This document shows, in pieces, positions 18,255 through 27,220 of a DNA stretch of 64,000 nt (positions are counted from its first letter, which is position 1; each line of letters begins with the position of its first letter). A program made the translations under genes and the position numbers. The stretch spans positions 1,984,001 to 2,048,000 of the forward strand of contig NZ_CP063374.1 in NCBI RefSeq assembly GCF_015160875.1, written 5' to 3'. This stretch comes from Streptomyces chromofuscus (GTDB taxonomy: Bacteria; Actinomycetota; Actinomycetes; Streptomycetales; Streptomycetaceae). Below the pieces are notes generated by a model. That model saw only the letters and a list, made by a program, of their open reading frames with translations, did not search any database and was not told where the DNA came from.

Positions 18255-19244
18255 TCAGCCGGCGAGATTGTCCGCCAGTTCCTCGCTGAGGTTGGCTTCC
18301 GTGCTGGGGATCCCCAGGTCCGCCGCACGCTTGTCGGCCATCGCCAGCAGCCGGCGGATACGGCCCGCGACGGCGTCCTTGGTCAACGGCGGGTCGGCCA
18401 GCGCGCCCAGCTCCTCCAGCGAGGCCTGCTTGTGCTCCATGCGCAGGCGGCCGGCCGCGGCGAGGTGCTCGGGGACGTCGTCACCGAGGATCTCCAGCGC
18501 GCGGGCGACCCGGGCGCCGGCGGCGACCGCCGCACGCGCGGACCGGCGCAGGTTGGCGTCGTCGAAGTTGGCGAGCCGGTTGGCGGTGGCGCGCACCTCG
18601 CGGCGCATCCGCCGCTCCTCCCAGGCCAGCACCGACTCATGGGCGCCGAGACGGGTGAGCAGCGCGCCGATCGCGTCGCCGTCGCGGACGACGACCCGGT
18701 CCACGCCCCGCACCTCGCGGGCCTTGGCGGCGATCGACAGGCGGCGGGCGGCGCCGACCAGGGCGAGCGCGGCCTCGGGGCCCGGGCAGGTCACCTCGAG
18801 GGAGGAGCTGCGGCCGGGTTCGGTGAGCGAACCGTGCGCGAGGAAGGCCCCGCGCCAGGCCGCCTCGGCGTCACAGGTGGCCCCCGAGACCACCTGCGGG
18901 GGCAGCCCCCGGATCGGCCGGCCCCGGCCGTCGACCAGGCCGGTCTGGCGGGCCAACTGGTCGCCGCCGGCGACGACCCGGACGACGTAGCGCGAACCGC
19001 GCCGCAGTCCGCCCGGGGCCATCACGATCAGTTCCGAGCTGTGCCCGAAGATCTCCAGGATGTCCCGCTTGAGCCGCCGCGCCGCCATCGCGGTGTCCAG
19101 CTCCGCCTCGATCACGATGCGCCCGCTGACCAGGTGGAGGCCGCCGGCGAACCGCAGAATGGCGGAGACCTCCGCCTTCCTGCAGCAGGTCCGGGTGACG
19201 GGGAGCCGGGAGATCTCGTCCTTCACCGCTGCCGTCATCGCCAT
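18255..19244 (-). CDS. whiA: Sporulation regulator WhiA
   Basis: 329-aa WhiA, the conserved Gram-positive DNA-binding protein that in Streptomyces acts with WhiB to start sporulation septation. The N-terminal LAGLIDADG-like fold ([14 protein letters not shown] through the two-lobed domain to about residue 205) and the C-terminal helix-turn-helix ([26 protein letters not shown], residues about 275-305) are clear, and the sequence agrees closely with S. coelicolor WhiA as I remember it. Last gene of the uvrC-rapZ-yvcK-whiA operon; its start overlaps the yvcK end by 10 bp. Confidence 0.98.
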   Translation of the reverse strand: MAMTAAVKDEISRLPVTRTCCRKAEVSAILRFAGGLHLVSGRIVIEAELDTAMAARRLKRDILEIFGHSSELIVMAPGGLRRGSRYVVRVVAGGDQLARQTGLVDGRGRPIRGLPPQVVSGATCDAEAAWRGAFLAHGSLTEPGRSSSLEVTCPGPEAALALVGAARRLSIAAKAREVRGVDRVVVRDGDAIGALLTRLGAHESVLAWEERRMRREVRATANRLANFDDANLRRSARAAVAAGARVARALEILGDDVPEHLAAAGRLRMEHKQASLEELGALADPPLTKDAVAGRIRRLLAMADKRAADLGIPSTEANLSEELADNLAG

Positions 19245-20302
19245 GGGCCGATCCTTCCATGCATCCGAAAAATACGGTCGTACGCGGCGGCCAGCAGCTC
19301 CGGGTCGTGCCGCGGAGTTCCGTCCCTCCGGGCCACCGGCGCCAGCTCGACCGCGGCCCCGAAACGCTTGGCGGCGTCGGTCAGTGAGTCGCGGTCGGGC
19401 ACGGCGGCCTCGTCGGCCAGCACCACGTCCAGGGCGAGTTTAGGGGCGTGTCGTCCCAAAACCTCCAAATGACGCTGCGGGGAGAAGCCCTCGGTTTCTC
19501 CGGGCTGCGGCGCGAGGTTCAGCGAGAGTACCCGGCGCGCCTTCGTCTGCGTGAGGGCGTCCAGCAGCTGGGGCACCAGCAGGTGCGGGATGACCGAGGA
19601 GAACCAGGAGCCGGGGCCGAGGACCACCCAGTCCGCGTCCAGGACCGCCTCGACGGCCTCCGGCACGGCGGGCGGATCGCTCGGCACCAGCTGCACCGAC
19701 TGCACCTCGCCGGGGGTGAGGGCGACGGTCGCCTGCCCGCGGACGGTGTCGATGTCGTCGGGCCGGTCCCGGTCGTGCCCCTTGACCAGTGCCTGGAGCT
19801 CCAGCGGCACGGCGGACATGGGCAGCACGCGCCCGTGCGCGCCGAGCAGCTTGCCGACCAGGTCGAGGGCGAGGACGTGGTCGCCGAGCTGCTCCCACAG
19901 GGCCACGATCAGCAGGTTGCCGACCGCGTGTCCGTGCATCTCGCCGCCGGACTGGAAGCGGTGCTGGATGACCCGGGCCCAGGTCTGGCCCCAGTCGTCG
20001 TCGCCGCACAGCGCGGCCAGCGCCTTGCGCAGGTCGCCGGGCGGCAGCACGCCCAGCTCGTCGCGGAGCCGGCCGCTGGAGCCGCCGTCGTCGGCCACGG
20101 TGACGACGGCGGTGAGGTCACCGGTGATCCGGCGCAGCGCGGCGAGCGATGCGGACAGTCCTCTGCCGCCGCCGAGGGCGACCACCTTGGGCTGGGTGCC
20201 CCGGCGGCGCGGCCGGCCGCCCCGGGACTCGGCGGGCCGGCCGCCACGCCCCTCGGGTGCGACTCTGCGCAGCCGGCTCAGCCGCAACGTACGTCCCGTC
20301 AT
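19235..20302 (-). CDS. yvcK: YvcK/CofD-family UDP-sugar-binding protein
   Basis: 355-aa protein of the YvcK (CuvA, gluconeogenesis factor) family, which binds UDP-GlcNAc and supports cell-wall growth under gluconeogenic conditions. Visible motifs are [18 protein letters not shown] (about residues 40-57), [31 protein letters not shown], and [16 protein letters not shown]. An Arg/Gly-rich N-terminal extension of about 38 residues precedes the domain. It overlaps rapZ by 4 bp and whiA by 10 bp, so translation is coupled through the operon. Confidence 0.94.
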   Translation of the reverse strand: MTGRTLRLSRLRRVAPEGRGGRPAESRGGRPRRRGTQPKVVALGGGRGLSASLAALRRITGDLTAVVTVADDGGSSGRLRDELGVLPPGDLRKALAALCGDDDWGQTWARVIQHRFQSGGEMHGHAVGNLLIVALWEQLGDHVLALDLVGKLLGAHGRVLPMSAVPLELQALVKGHDRDRPDDIDTVRGQATVALTPGEVQSVQLVPSDPPAVPEAVEAVLDADWVVLGPGSWFSSVIPHLLVPQLLDALTQTKARRVLSLNLAPQPGETEGFSPQRHLEVLGRHAPKLALDVVLADEAAVPDRDSLTDAAKRFGAAVELAPVARRDGTPRHDPELLAAAYDRIFRMHGRIGPWR

Positions 20303-21318
20303 TCGCGTCCCATGTCCCGGTGCACGACCACCGTCTCCACGCCCTCGGCCGCCAGCCGCGCGGCGAGCTTCTCCGACATCGCGACCGAGCGGTGCTTGCC
20401 GCCGGTGCAGCCGACCGCGATGGTCACGTACCGCTTGCCCTCACGCCGGTAGCCGGCCGCGATGAGCTGGAGCAGCTCGGCGTAGCGGTCGAGGAACTCC
20501 TTCGCGCCGGGCTGGTTGAAGACGTAACCCGACACCTCCTCGTTGAGGCCGGTGAACGGGCGCAGCTCCGGGACCCAGTGCGGGTTGGGCAGGAAGCGGC
20601 AGTCGACGACGAGGTCGGCGTCGACCGGCAGGCCGTACTTGTAGCCGAAGGACATGACGGTGGCCCGCAGCTCCGGTTCCTCCTCGCCCGCGAACTGGGC
20701 GTCCATCTTGGCGCGCAGCTCGTGCACGTTGAGGCTGGAGGTGTCGATCACCAGGTCGGCGTCGCCGCGCAGCTCGCGCAGCAGCTCACGCTCGGCGGCG
20801 ATGCCGTCGACGATCCGGCCGTCGCCCTGGAGGGGGTGCGGGCGGCGCACCGACTCGAAGCGGCGCACCAGGGCCTCGTCGGAGGACTCCAGGAAGACGA
20901 TCCGCCGGGTGACGCCCCGCGAGTCCAGGTCGGCGAGGGACTCGCGCAGGTTGTCGAAGAAACGGCGGCCGCGCACGTCGACGACGACCGCGATCCGCGC
21001 CACGTTGCCCTGCGAGCGGGCACCGAGCTCCACCATGGTGGGGATCAGCGCGGGCGGGAGGTTGTCGACCACGAACCAGCCGAGGTCCTCCAGACACTTC
21101 GCGGCCGTCGAGCGTCCGGCGCCGGACATGCCCGAGATGATCACCAGTTCGGGGATGGCCGCTTCGGGGACCCCGCCTGCTTCGATACCCGTACCCACCT
21201 GTGCTCCGTCGTCCTGAGGGGCGTCCTGCCGCGTCGGATCCTCGCCGGTCACCTTGTGAGTTTCCTGGGGTTGCTGATCTCGCTGCGCTGTGGACTGCTG
21301 CTCTTCGTGCTCGGTCAT
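20299..21318 (-). CDS. rapZ: RNase adapter/nucleotide-binding protein RapZ
   Basis: 339-aa RapZ (YvcJ) homologue. The P-loop [16 protein letters not shown] lies near residue 65, after an acidic, Gln-rich N-terminal tail of about 55 residues. The C-terminal domain carries [19 protein letters not shown], the conserved RapZ signature. In enterobacteria RapZ controls GlmS through small RNAs; in actinobacteria the role is unsettled. Placed between uvrC and yvcK with 4-bp overlaps on both sides. Confidence 0.94.
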   Translation of the reverse strand: MTEHEEQQSTAQRDQQPQETHKVTGEDPTRQDAPQDDGAQVGTGIEAGGVPEAAIPELVIISGMSGAGRSTAAKCLEDLGWFVVDNLPPALIPTMVELGARSQGNVARIAVVVDVRGRRFFDNLRESLADLDSRGVTRRIVFLESSDEALVRRFESVRRPHPLQGDGRIVDGIAAERELLRELRGDADLVIDTSSLNVHELRAKMDAQFAGEEEPELRATVMSFGYKYGLPVDADLVVDCRFLPNPHWVPELRPFTGLNEEVSGYVFNQPGAKEFLDRYAELLQLIAAGYRREGKRYVTIAVGCTGGKHRSVAMSEKLAARLAAEGVETVVVHRDMGRE

Positions 21319-23648
21319 CTCTCCTGCCCCCGTCGCTCGTCCGGGGCGCCCGTGGTCACGGGCTCCCCTGGGGTACCCGCCGTCGTCCCGGGTTCCCCGT
21401 CCTCCACGTCTTCCATGATCTCTCCAGTCGCCGTGTTGACGGCGGGTGCGGCCGGGGCCGTCCGGGCGAGCGCCACGACGATCGTCTCGGCCGTCTTGCG
21501 ACCTATGCCCGGGACCTCACAGATCTGGTCGATGGTCGCGGACCGCAGTCTCTTCACCGAACCGAAGTGCTTGATCAGCGCCTGCTTGCGCGTCTCGCCG
21601 AGCCCGGGGACGTCGTCCAGGGGGCTGGAGCGTATCCGCTTGGCGCGCTTGCTGCGCTGGTAGGTGATCGCGAACCGGTGCGCCTCGTCCCGGACGCGTT
21701 GCAGCAGGTAGAGGCCCTCGCTGGTGCGGGGCAGGACCACCGGGTCGTCCTCGCCGGGCAGCCAGACCTCCTCCAGGCGCTTGGCGAGGCCGCACACGGC
21801 GATGTCGTCGATGCCCAGCTCGTCCAGGGCCCGCTGGGCGGCGGCGACCTGCGGCTGACCGCCGTCGACGACGACCAGCTGCGGAGGGTAGGCGAAGCGC
21901 TTGGGGCGGCCGTCGTCCTCGGTGAGGCTGCTCGCCACGGGGGCGCCGACGAGGTCACCGATGCCGCCGGGGGCGAGGCCGCTCGGGCCGGCGTCGGCGG
22001 TCGTGCCGTTCGCGTGGCCGCTCGTGCGATCGGTGGTGCCGGTGACTGCCGTGGCGCCCTTCGCGTGACCGCCCGCGCGATCGGCGGCGGTCGCGCCGGC
22101 CGCGGAGGTGGCATGCGAGTCGTCGCTCGGGATGCCGGTGCCGGCGGTGGCGTCCGCGTCATCGCCCGGGCCGCCGACGCCGTCCGTGTGGCTGTTCGCC
22201 GCGCCGTTCGTGAGGCCCGGCTCGCCGTCGGCCCACTCCCCCGTCCGCTCCTTCTCGGCCAGGTAGCGCCTGAAGCGGCGGGTGATCACCTCGTGCATGG
22301 AGCGGACGTCGTCCTGTCCGGCAAAGCCCTTGATCTGGAACCGTCGGTACTCGCTCTTGCGCTGCAGCCCGTCCTCGAAGACGACCATGGACGCCACCAC
22401 GTCGTCGCCCTGCAGATGCGAGATGTCGTAGCACTCGATCCGCAGCGGGGCGCTGTCCAGGTCCAGGGCCTCGGCGATCTCCTCCAGCGCGCGCGAGCGG
22501 GTGGTCAGGTCGGAGGCGCGCTTGGTCTTGTGCAGGGCGAGCGCCTGGAGCGCGTTGCGCTGCACCGTCTCCATCAGGGCCTTCTTGTCGCCGCGCTGGG
22601 GGATGCGCAGCGAGACGTTCGAGCCCCGGCGCACGGCCAGCCATTCCTGCACCGGCTCCACCGGCTCGGGCAACGCCGGGACGAGGACCTCCTTGGGCAC
22701 CGCGTCGCCGGTCTCCTCCCCGTAGAGCTGCTGCAGGGCGTGCTCCACCAGGGCGCCGGTGGTGATCTCCTCCACCTTGTCGGTGACCCAGCCGCGCTGA
22801 CCGCGCACGCGTCCGCCACGGACGTGGAAGATCTGCACGGCCGCTTCCAGCTCGTCCTCGGCGACGGCGATCAGGTCGGCGTCGGTCGCGTCCGCCAGCA
22901 CGACCGCGTTCTTCTCCATGGCCTTCTTCAGGGCCCCGATGTCGTCGCGCAGCCGGGCCGCCCGCTCGTACTCCAGCTCTTCGGCCGCCTCCGCCATCTG
23001 CTGCTCCAGCCGGCGCAGGTACGTCCCCGTGCGGCCCGTCATGAAGTCGCAGAACTCCTCCGCCAGCTCCTTGTGGTCCTCGTCGGAGATACGGCCGACG
23101 CAGGGGGCGGAGCACTTGCCGATGTAGCCGAGCAGACAGGGGCGGCCGGTGCGGGCGGCGTTCTTGAAGACACCGGCCGAGCAGGTGCGCACGGGGAAGA
23201 CGCGCAGCAGCAGGTCGACCGTGTCCCGAATCGCCCACGCGTGCGCGTACGGCCCGAAGTAGCGCACGCCCTTCTTCTTGTGGCCGCGCATCACCTGCAC
23301 GCGCGGGTACTGCTCGTTCATCGTCACCGCGAGGTACGGGTAGCTCTTGTCGTCGCGGTACTTGACGTTGAACCGGGGGTCGTACTCCTTGATCCAGGAG
23401 TACTCCAGCTGGAGGGCCTCGACCTCCGTGGACACCACCGTCCACTCCACGGACGCGGCCGTGGTGACCATGCTCCGCGTGCGCGGGTGCAGGCCGGCCA
23501 GGTCCTGGAAGTAGTTGGCCAGGCGCTGGCGCAGGCTCTTCGCCTTTCCGACGTAGATCACCCGGCGGTGCTCGTCGCGGAACCGGTACACCCCGGGGGA
23601 GTCCGGGATGTCTCCCGGCCTGGGGCGGTAGCTGGAGGGATCGGCCAT
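21315..23648 (-). CDS. uvrC: Excinuclease ABC subunit C with a long low-complexity insert
   Basis: 777-aa UvrC, the dual-incision nuclease of nucleotide excision repair. Order: GIY-YIG domain ([22 protein letters not shown] at the N-terminus), Cys-rich stretch ([13 protein letters not shown]), UVR motif near residues 225-255, RNase H-like endonuclease domain split by an Ala/Gly/Thr/Asp-rich insert at about residues 468-580, then [14 protein letters not shown] and the paired helix-hairpin-helix ([35 protein letters not shown]). The insert, partly built from an internal repeat around GHAKGATA and GHANGTTA, makes the protein about 100 residues longer than usual. A weak damage-type promoter and -10 box sit just upstream; ATG at 23648 lacks a ribosome-binding site. 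Confidence 0.97.
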   Translation of the reverse strand: MADPSSYRPRPGDIPDSPGVYRFRDEHRRVIYVGKAKSLRQRLANYFQDLAGLHPRTRSMVTTAASVEWTVVSTEVEALQLEYSWIKEYDPRFNVKYRDDKSYPYLAVTMNEQYPRVQVMRGHKKKGVRYFGPYAHAWAIRDTVDLLLRVFPVRTCSAGVFKNAARTGRPCLLGYIGKCSAPCVGRISDEDHKELAEEFCDFMTGRTGTYLRRLEQQMAEAAEELEYERAARLRDDIGALKKAMEKNAVVLADATDADLIAVAEDELEAAVQIFHVRGGRVRGQRGWVTDKVEEITTGALVEHALQQLYGEETGDAVPKEVLVPALPEPVEPVQEWLAVRRGSNVSLRIPQRGDKKALMETVQRNALQALALHKTKRASDLTTRSRALEEIAEALDLDSAPLRIECYDISHLQGDDVVASMVVFEDGLQRKSEYRRFQIKGFAGQDDVRSMHEVITRRFRRYLAEKERTGEWADGEPGLTNGAANSHTDGVGGPGDDADATAGTGIPSDDSHATSAAGATAADRAGGHAKGATAVTGTTDRTSGHANGTTADAGPSGLAPGGIGDLVGAPVASSLTEDDGRPKRFAYPPQLVVVDGGQPQVAAAQRALDELGIDDIAVCGLAKRLEEVWLPGEDDPVVLPRTSEGLYLLQRVRDEAHRFAITYQRSKRAKRIRSSPLDDVPGLGETRKQALIKHFGSVKRLRSATIDQICEVPGIGRKTAETIVVALARTAPAAPAVNTATGEIMEDVEDGEPGTTAGTPGEPVTTGAPDERRGQER

Positions 23649-23655
23649 GTCTCAC

Positions 23656-23678
23656 ACCCTACTGGCGAGCGGTGACAC
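23656..23678 (-). promoter_or_regulatory. Possible degenerate damage promoter of uvrC
   Basis: On the minus strand GTGTCACCG-N8-TAGGGT ends 7 nt before the uvrC ATG. The -10 box fits TANNNT exactly; the upstream box matches TTGTCAGTG at only 6 of 9 positions. The distance implies a leaderless mRNA. Confidence 0.45.
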
Positions 23679-23950
23679 TCCGGCGGGCCTGTGGACAACG
23701 CCCGCCGCGGTGCCGGGCGCCCCGGTGCGCGAACGCCCCGGGGCCACCGGTCGATCCTCGGCCACGAGCGCACCACGGTTGGGCGCCAGGTGTTGTCGCG
23801 GCATGGTCAACACGCTTCAATGCGGAGGAACTCGGGACCGTGCACGGCGGCGCACGGAGGGGAAGACGGCCCGACGCCGCCCGGGTGACCCGGACCACCC
23901 GCGTCAACGGACTGACCAGCCGTTGTGATCCAGCACAGAAAGGCCCCTGC
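23679..23950. other. Divergent intergenic region, no gene seen
   Basis: With the uvrC promoter this makes a 302-nt space between uvrC and the HTH gene. It must hold promoters for both directions. I see no convincing hairpin, repeat or small ORF with a ribosome-binding site here. Confidence 0.6.
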
Positions 23951-24931
23951 ATGCCGCACGCCACACCGCACGCGGACGTCGTCCCCGCGGAACTGGACAC
24001 GGATCCGGACACCGTGCTGGACACGGCCCTGCGCGGCGGTCCCTTCCACGTCGCGCTGCGCGCCGCGATAGCCGCCCGCGGACTGCCGCTGCAGCGGGTC
24101 CAGCACCATCTGACGCGGCACGGCGTGAAAGTAGGCGTCACCAGCCTGAGTTACTGGCAGCAGGGCGCCCGCCGCCCTCAGCGCCCCGAGTCGCTGCGGG
24201 CCGTACGCGCCCTGGAGGAGATTCTGCGGCTCCCGGAGGAGTCGCTGATCCGGCTGCTCGCCGAGACGGCCGACGAGCGCGCGGCCGCGCGCCGCCCCGA
24301 AGGCCGCTCCTACCGGTCCCTCATCGAGGCCTCGGGGGTCCTGGAACGGCTGCTCGCCGAGCTGGACGCCCCGCTCGACGGAGGTCTGCACATGCTCGGG
24401 CACCACGAACGGGTAAGGATCGGGGCGCGCCGCGAGCTGCTGGGGCGCGAGTCGCACCACATCGTGCGCGCGGACCGGGACGGCGTCGACCGCTTCGTGG
24501 CCGTCCACCACGGCGACCCCGGGTGCGTCCCGGACCGCATGAGCGTGCACGCCCTGGACAACTGCCGCACCGGGCGCGTCCGCCGCCACCACGAGTCCGG
24601 TGTCCTGGTCGCCGAGCTGCTGTTCGACACCCGACTGCGGGCCGGCGACTCCTTCCTCTTCCGCTACGGCGTCGAGGACGGCACGGCGGGGGTGTCGCGT
24701 GAGTACGTCCGCGGCTTGGGGCCGGCCGGCGGCCAGTACGCCCTTCAGGTGCGGTTCGACGAGAACGCCCTGCCGGTGCGCTGCCACCGGTTCACCCAGC
24801 AGTCGGCGGCTGCCCCGCGCAGCGGTCACCAGGAGCTGCCGCTGACCGGCCGCCACCACTCGGTGCACCTCGTGGAACCGCGGGTGCGAGCGGGGATCGT
24901 GGGGGTCGGGTGGGAGTGGGACGCGGGGTGA
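23951..24931 (+). CDS. XRE-like helix-turn-helix protein of unknown function
   Basis: 326-aa protein. Residues about 30-100 read as a helix-turn-helix (FHVALRAAIAARGLPLQRVQHHLTRHGVKVGVTSLSYWQQGARRPQRPESLRAVRALEEIL), the 'YWQxGxRxPxRxxSL' pattern seen in a Streptomyces-specific regulator group. The C-terminal half is a beta-rich domain with no name I can give (HHIVRADRDGVDRFVAVHHGDPG, VLVAELLFDTRLRAGDSFLFRY). ATG at 23951 with AAAGG 9 nt upstream. It stands alone between uvrC and the LacI gene. Confidence 0.8.
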   Translation: MPHATPHADVVPAELDTDPDTVLDTALRGGPFHVALRAAIAARGLPLQRVQHHLTRHGVKVGVTSLSYWQQGARRPQRPESLRAVRALEEILRLPEESLIRLLAETADERAAARRPEGRSYRSLIEASGVLERLLAELDAPLDGGLHMLGHHERVRIGARRELLGRESHHIVRADRDGVDRFVAVHHGDPGCVPDRMSVHALDNCRTGRVRRHHESGVLVAELLFDTRLRAGDSFLFRYGVEDGTAGVSREYVRGLGPAGGQYALQVRFDENALPVRCHRFTQQSAAAPRSGHQELPLTGRHHSVHLVEPRVRAGIVGVGWEWDAG

Positions 24932-24978
24932 GGTGGGTGGGGTGGCGGTGAGGAGCGCCTAGGCGGTGAGATGCGCCC

Positions 24979-25083
24979 AGGTGGCTTGGGTGGCCCCGGT
25001 GGCTTGGTGTCTCCAGTGGCGTGAGTGGCCCCGGTGGCTTGGTGGCTCAGTGGCGTGAGTGGCTGAGGTGGCTTGAGTGGCGA
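24979..25083. repeat. Degenerate 17-18 bp tandem repeat (GGTGGCTTG type)
   Basis: About six units alternating GGTGGCTTGG... and GTGGCGTGAGTGGC, giving a higher-order period near 35 bp. It begins about 50 nt after the HTH gene and ends just before the LacI operator. Confidence 0.8.
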
Positions 25084-25090
25084 GTGCGGG

Positions 25091-25118
25091 ACGTAAACGT
25101 TTGCGCAAGCGTTTACGT
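25091..25118. promoter_or_regulatory. LacI-family operator, extended palindrome
   Basis: A 28-bp inverted repeat with arms ACGTAAACG and CGTTTACGT around TTTGCGCAAG; only one base pair breaks symmetry. It contains two overlapping LacI-type half sets with central CG (AAACGTTT and AAGCGTTT), and lies about 90 nt upstream of the LacI start. Autoregulation of the LacI-kinase operon is likely. Confidence 0.8.
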
Positions 25119-25208
25119 GCGGGCCTTGATGGGATACGGTCCCCGCCACGGAGGCCGCGGCCCGGCTCGGGCGCTGCCCGGGAACGGCGCCTCCGGGAAG
25201 GGGACCGC

Positions 25209-26240
25209 ATGGCGACGATGGTGGACGTGGCGCGGAGCGCCGGGGTCTCCGTGGCGACCGTCTCCCACGTGCTGAACGGCACCCGCCCGGTGCGCCCGCA
25301 GACCCGCCAGGCCGTCCTGGACGCCATCGACCAGCTCGGCTACACCCCGAACACCCTTGCCCGTTCCCTGGTGACCTCCCGCACCCGTTCGATCGGCCTG
25401 GCCGTGTCGGCCATCAGCAATCCCTACTTCACCGAGATCCTCCAGGGCGTCGAGGCGACCGCCCTTGAAGAGGGTTACAGCCTGCTCATCGCCGACCCGC
25501 ACGAGGACCCGCAGCACGAGCGCACGGTCGTCCAGTTGCTGCACGAGCGACGCGTGGACGGCCTGATCGTCGCGCCGTCGCCGCATCCCCGCGAACTGCT
25601 CTCCTACCTGCACCGCCACGAGGTGCCGACCGTGCTCCTGGACCGCGTGGCCGATGCTCCGGCGAGCGGCGTCCCGCGGTTCGACCAGGTCTGCGCGGAG
25701 AGCACGGAACCGGTGGCGAGCCTGGTCACCCACCTCGCCGAGCGCGGCCACCGCCGTATCGCGCTGGTCGCCGGCCGCTGCGGGCTGAGCACGACCGCCG
25801 AGCGGATCACCGGCTACCGGCGCGGTCTGGCCGCCGCCGGGCTCACCCACGACGAGCGGCTCGTCGTGCACGGCGACTCCGAGTCGGCCGGCGGCGAGCA
25901 GGCGACCGCCGCGCTGCTCTCCCTCGCCACGCCGCCCACGGCTCTCGTCACCGCGAACAACGCCATGACCATCGGCGCCCTGCGCGCCCTGCGCGAGCGC
26001 GGCCTGTCCGTGCCCGGTGACATCGCGCTGTGCTGCTTCGACGACTTCGCCTGGGCGGACCTGTTCTCCCCCCGGCTCACCGCGATCGCCCAGCCCAGCA
26101 AGGACCTCGGCGCGCGGGCCGTGCGGATCCTCCTGGAGCGTCTCGCCGCTCCGGACCGGCCCGCCCGGACCGTGCGGCTCCCCTGCACCTTCGTCCACCG
26201 CAGCTCCTGCGGCTGCCCCGAGAAAGGACCCGACTCGTGA
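25209..26240 (+). CDS. LacI-family transcriptional regulator
   Basis: 343-aa repressor. The headpiece TMVDVARSAGVSVATVSHVLNG with hinge helix (YTPNTLARSLV) occupies residues 3-55, followed by the periplasmic-binding-protein-like sensor with typical elements (IGLAVSAISNPYFTEILQGVE, GLIVAPS, HLAERGHRRIALVAG, ALVTANNAMTIGALRAL, CCFDDFAWADLFSPRLTAIAQP). ATG start with GGAAGGGG upstream. It overlaps the sugar kinase start by 4 bp, so its effector is probably the kinase's substrate or product. Confidence 0.95.
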   Translation: MATMVDVARSAGVSVATVSHVLNGTRPVRPQTRQAVLDAIDQLGYTPNTLARSLVTSRTRSIGLAVSAISNPYFTEILQGVEATALEEGYSLLIADPHEDPQHERTVVQLLHERRVDGLIVAPSPHPRELLSYLHRHEVPTVLLDRVADAPASGVPRFDQVCAESTEPVASLVTHLAERGHRRIALVAGRCGLSTTAERITGYRRGLAAAGLTHDERLVVHGDSESAGGEQATAALLSLATPPTALVTANNAMTIGALRALRERGLSVPGDIALCCFDDFAWADLFSPRLTAIAQPSKDLGARAVRILLERLAAPDRPARTVRLPCTFVHRSSCGCPEKGPDS

Positions 26241-27148
26241 TCGTCGTCGCCGGTGAGGCCTTGATCGACCTGGTACCGCAGGGCACGGGCGCCCTCGCCG
26301 GACTCCGGCCGGCCCTCGGCGGCGGCCCGTACAACACCGCCGTGGCCCTCGGCCGGCTCGGCTCGCCGACGGCCTTCTGCTCGCGCACCTCGCGCGACGC
26401 TTTCGGCGAGGCCCTGCTCGACGGGTTGCGCAAGGCGGGCGTGGACGTCTCGGCCGTGCAGCGCGGCCCCGAGCCCACCACGCTGGCGGTCGCGACGCTC
26501 GACGGGAACGGCTCGGCCGCCTACTCCTTCTACGTCGAGGGCACCGCCGACCGGCTGTTCACGGCCCCCGACCGCTTTCCGGCCGCCGCACGCGCGGTGT
26601 CCTTCGGCACCTGTTCGCTGGTCCTGGAGCCGGGGGCGAGCGCCTACGAGCGCCTGATGCGCGGCGTGGCGGCGCAGGGCGTGTTCACCGCGCTCGACCC
26701 CAACATCAGGGCCGGACTGATCCCGGACGCGGACGCCTACCGGGCGCGGTTCCTCGGCTGGCTGCCCTCGGTGACGCTGCTGAAGCTGTCCGAGGAGGAC
26801 GCGCGGTGGCTGGGCGGCACGCCACGCGAGTGGCTGGCCGAGGGGCCCTCGGCGGTGGTGATCACGCGGGGCGGCGAGGGGCTGACGGTGTTCACCCGGG
26901 ACGGCGGGGAACATTCCGTACCGGGTGAGCGGGTCGCCGTCGTGGACACGATCGGCGCCGGCGACACGGTCAACGCGGCCCTGCTGCACGGCCTGTCCAG
27001 TTGGGACGCCCTGTCCCCCGAGGCACTCGCCGGCCTTGACGGCGACGCCTGGACGCGTCTGCTGCGGTTCGCGGCGCGTGCCGCGGCGATCACCTGCTCA
27101 CGGGCGGGCGCGGAGCCGCCGTACGCGTCGGAGCTGGGTGAGCTGTAG
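26237..27148 (+). CDS. PfkB-family carbohydrate kinase (fructokinase-like)
   Basis: 303-aa ribokinase-family kinase. N-terminal VVAGEALIDLVP, substrate segment LGGGPYNTAVALGRLG (first PfkB signature region), and the C-terminal anion-hole/catalytic-base motif DTIGAGDTVNAALLHGL are present. Phosphorylates a sugar; fructose is the most frequent substrate in this subgroup, but I cannot prove it. GTG start overlaps the LacI stop (GTGA). Convergent with uvrA across a strong terminator. Confidence 0.9.
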   Translation: MIVVAGEALIDLVPQGTGALAGLRPALGGGPYNTAVALGRLGSPTAFCSRTSRDAFGEALLDGLRKAGVDVSAVQRGPEPTTLAVATLDGNGSAAYSFYVEGTADRLFTAPDRFPAAARAVSFGTCSLVLEPGASAYERLMRGVAAQGVFTALDPNIRAGLIPDADAYRARFLGWLPSVTLLKLSEEDARWLGGTPREWLAEGPSAVVITRGGEGLTVFTRDGGEHSVPGERVAVVDTIGAGDTVNAALLHGLSSWDALSPEALAGLDGDAWTRLLRFAARAAAITCSRAGAEPPYASELGEL

Positions 27149-27162
27149 AGGGCCGGAGAGGA

Positions 27163-27210
27163 CGAAGGGGCGGTGCCCCGCGGGAACGCCCGCGGGGCAC
27201 CGCCCCTTCG
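27163..27210. terminator. Bidirectional terminator between the kinase and uvrA
   Basis: A perfect 22-bp stem (27163-27184 with 27189-27210) and AACG loop between the two converging stop codons. Arm begins CGAAGGGGCGGTGCCCC. Confidence 0.93.
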
Positions 27211-27220
27211 TGTGCGGTCC

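Noticed and set aside
22776..22800. Further TTGTCGGTG matches inside uvrC (also near 16956 and 17326)
   Set aside because: They lie within coding sequence and lack TANNNT at the required 8-nt spacing.
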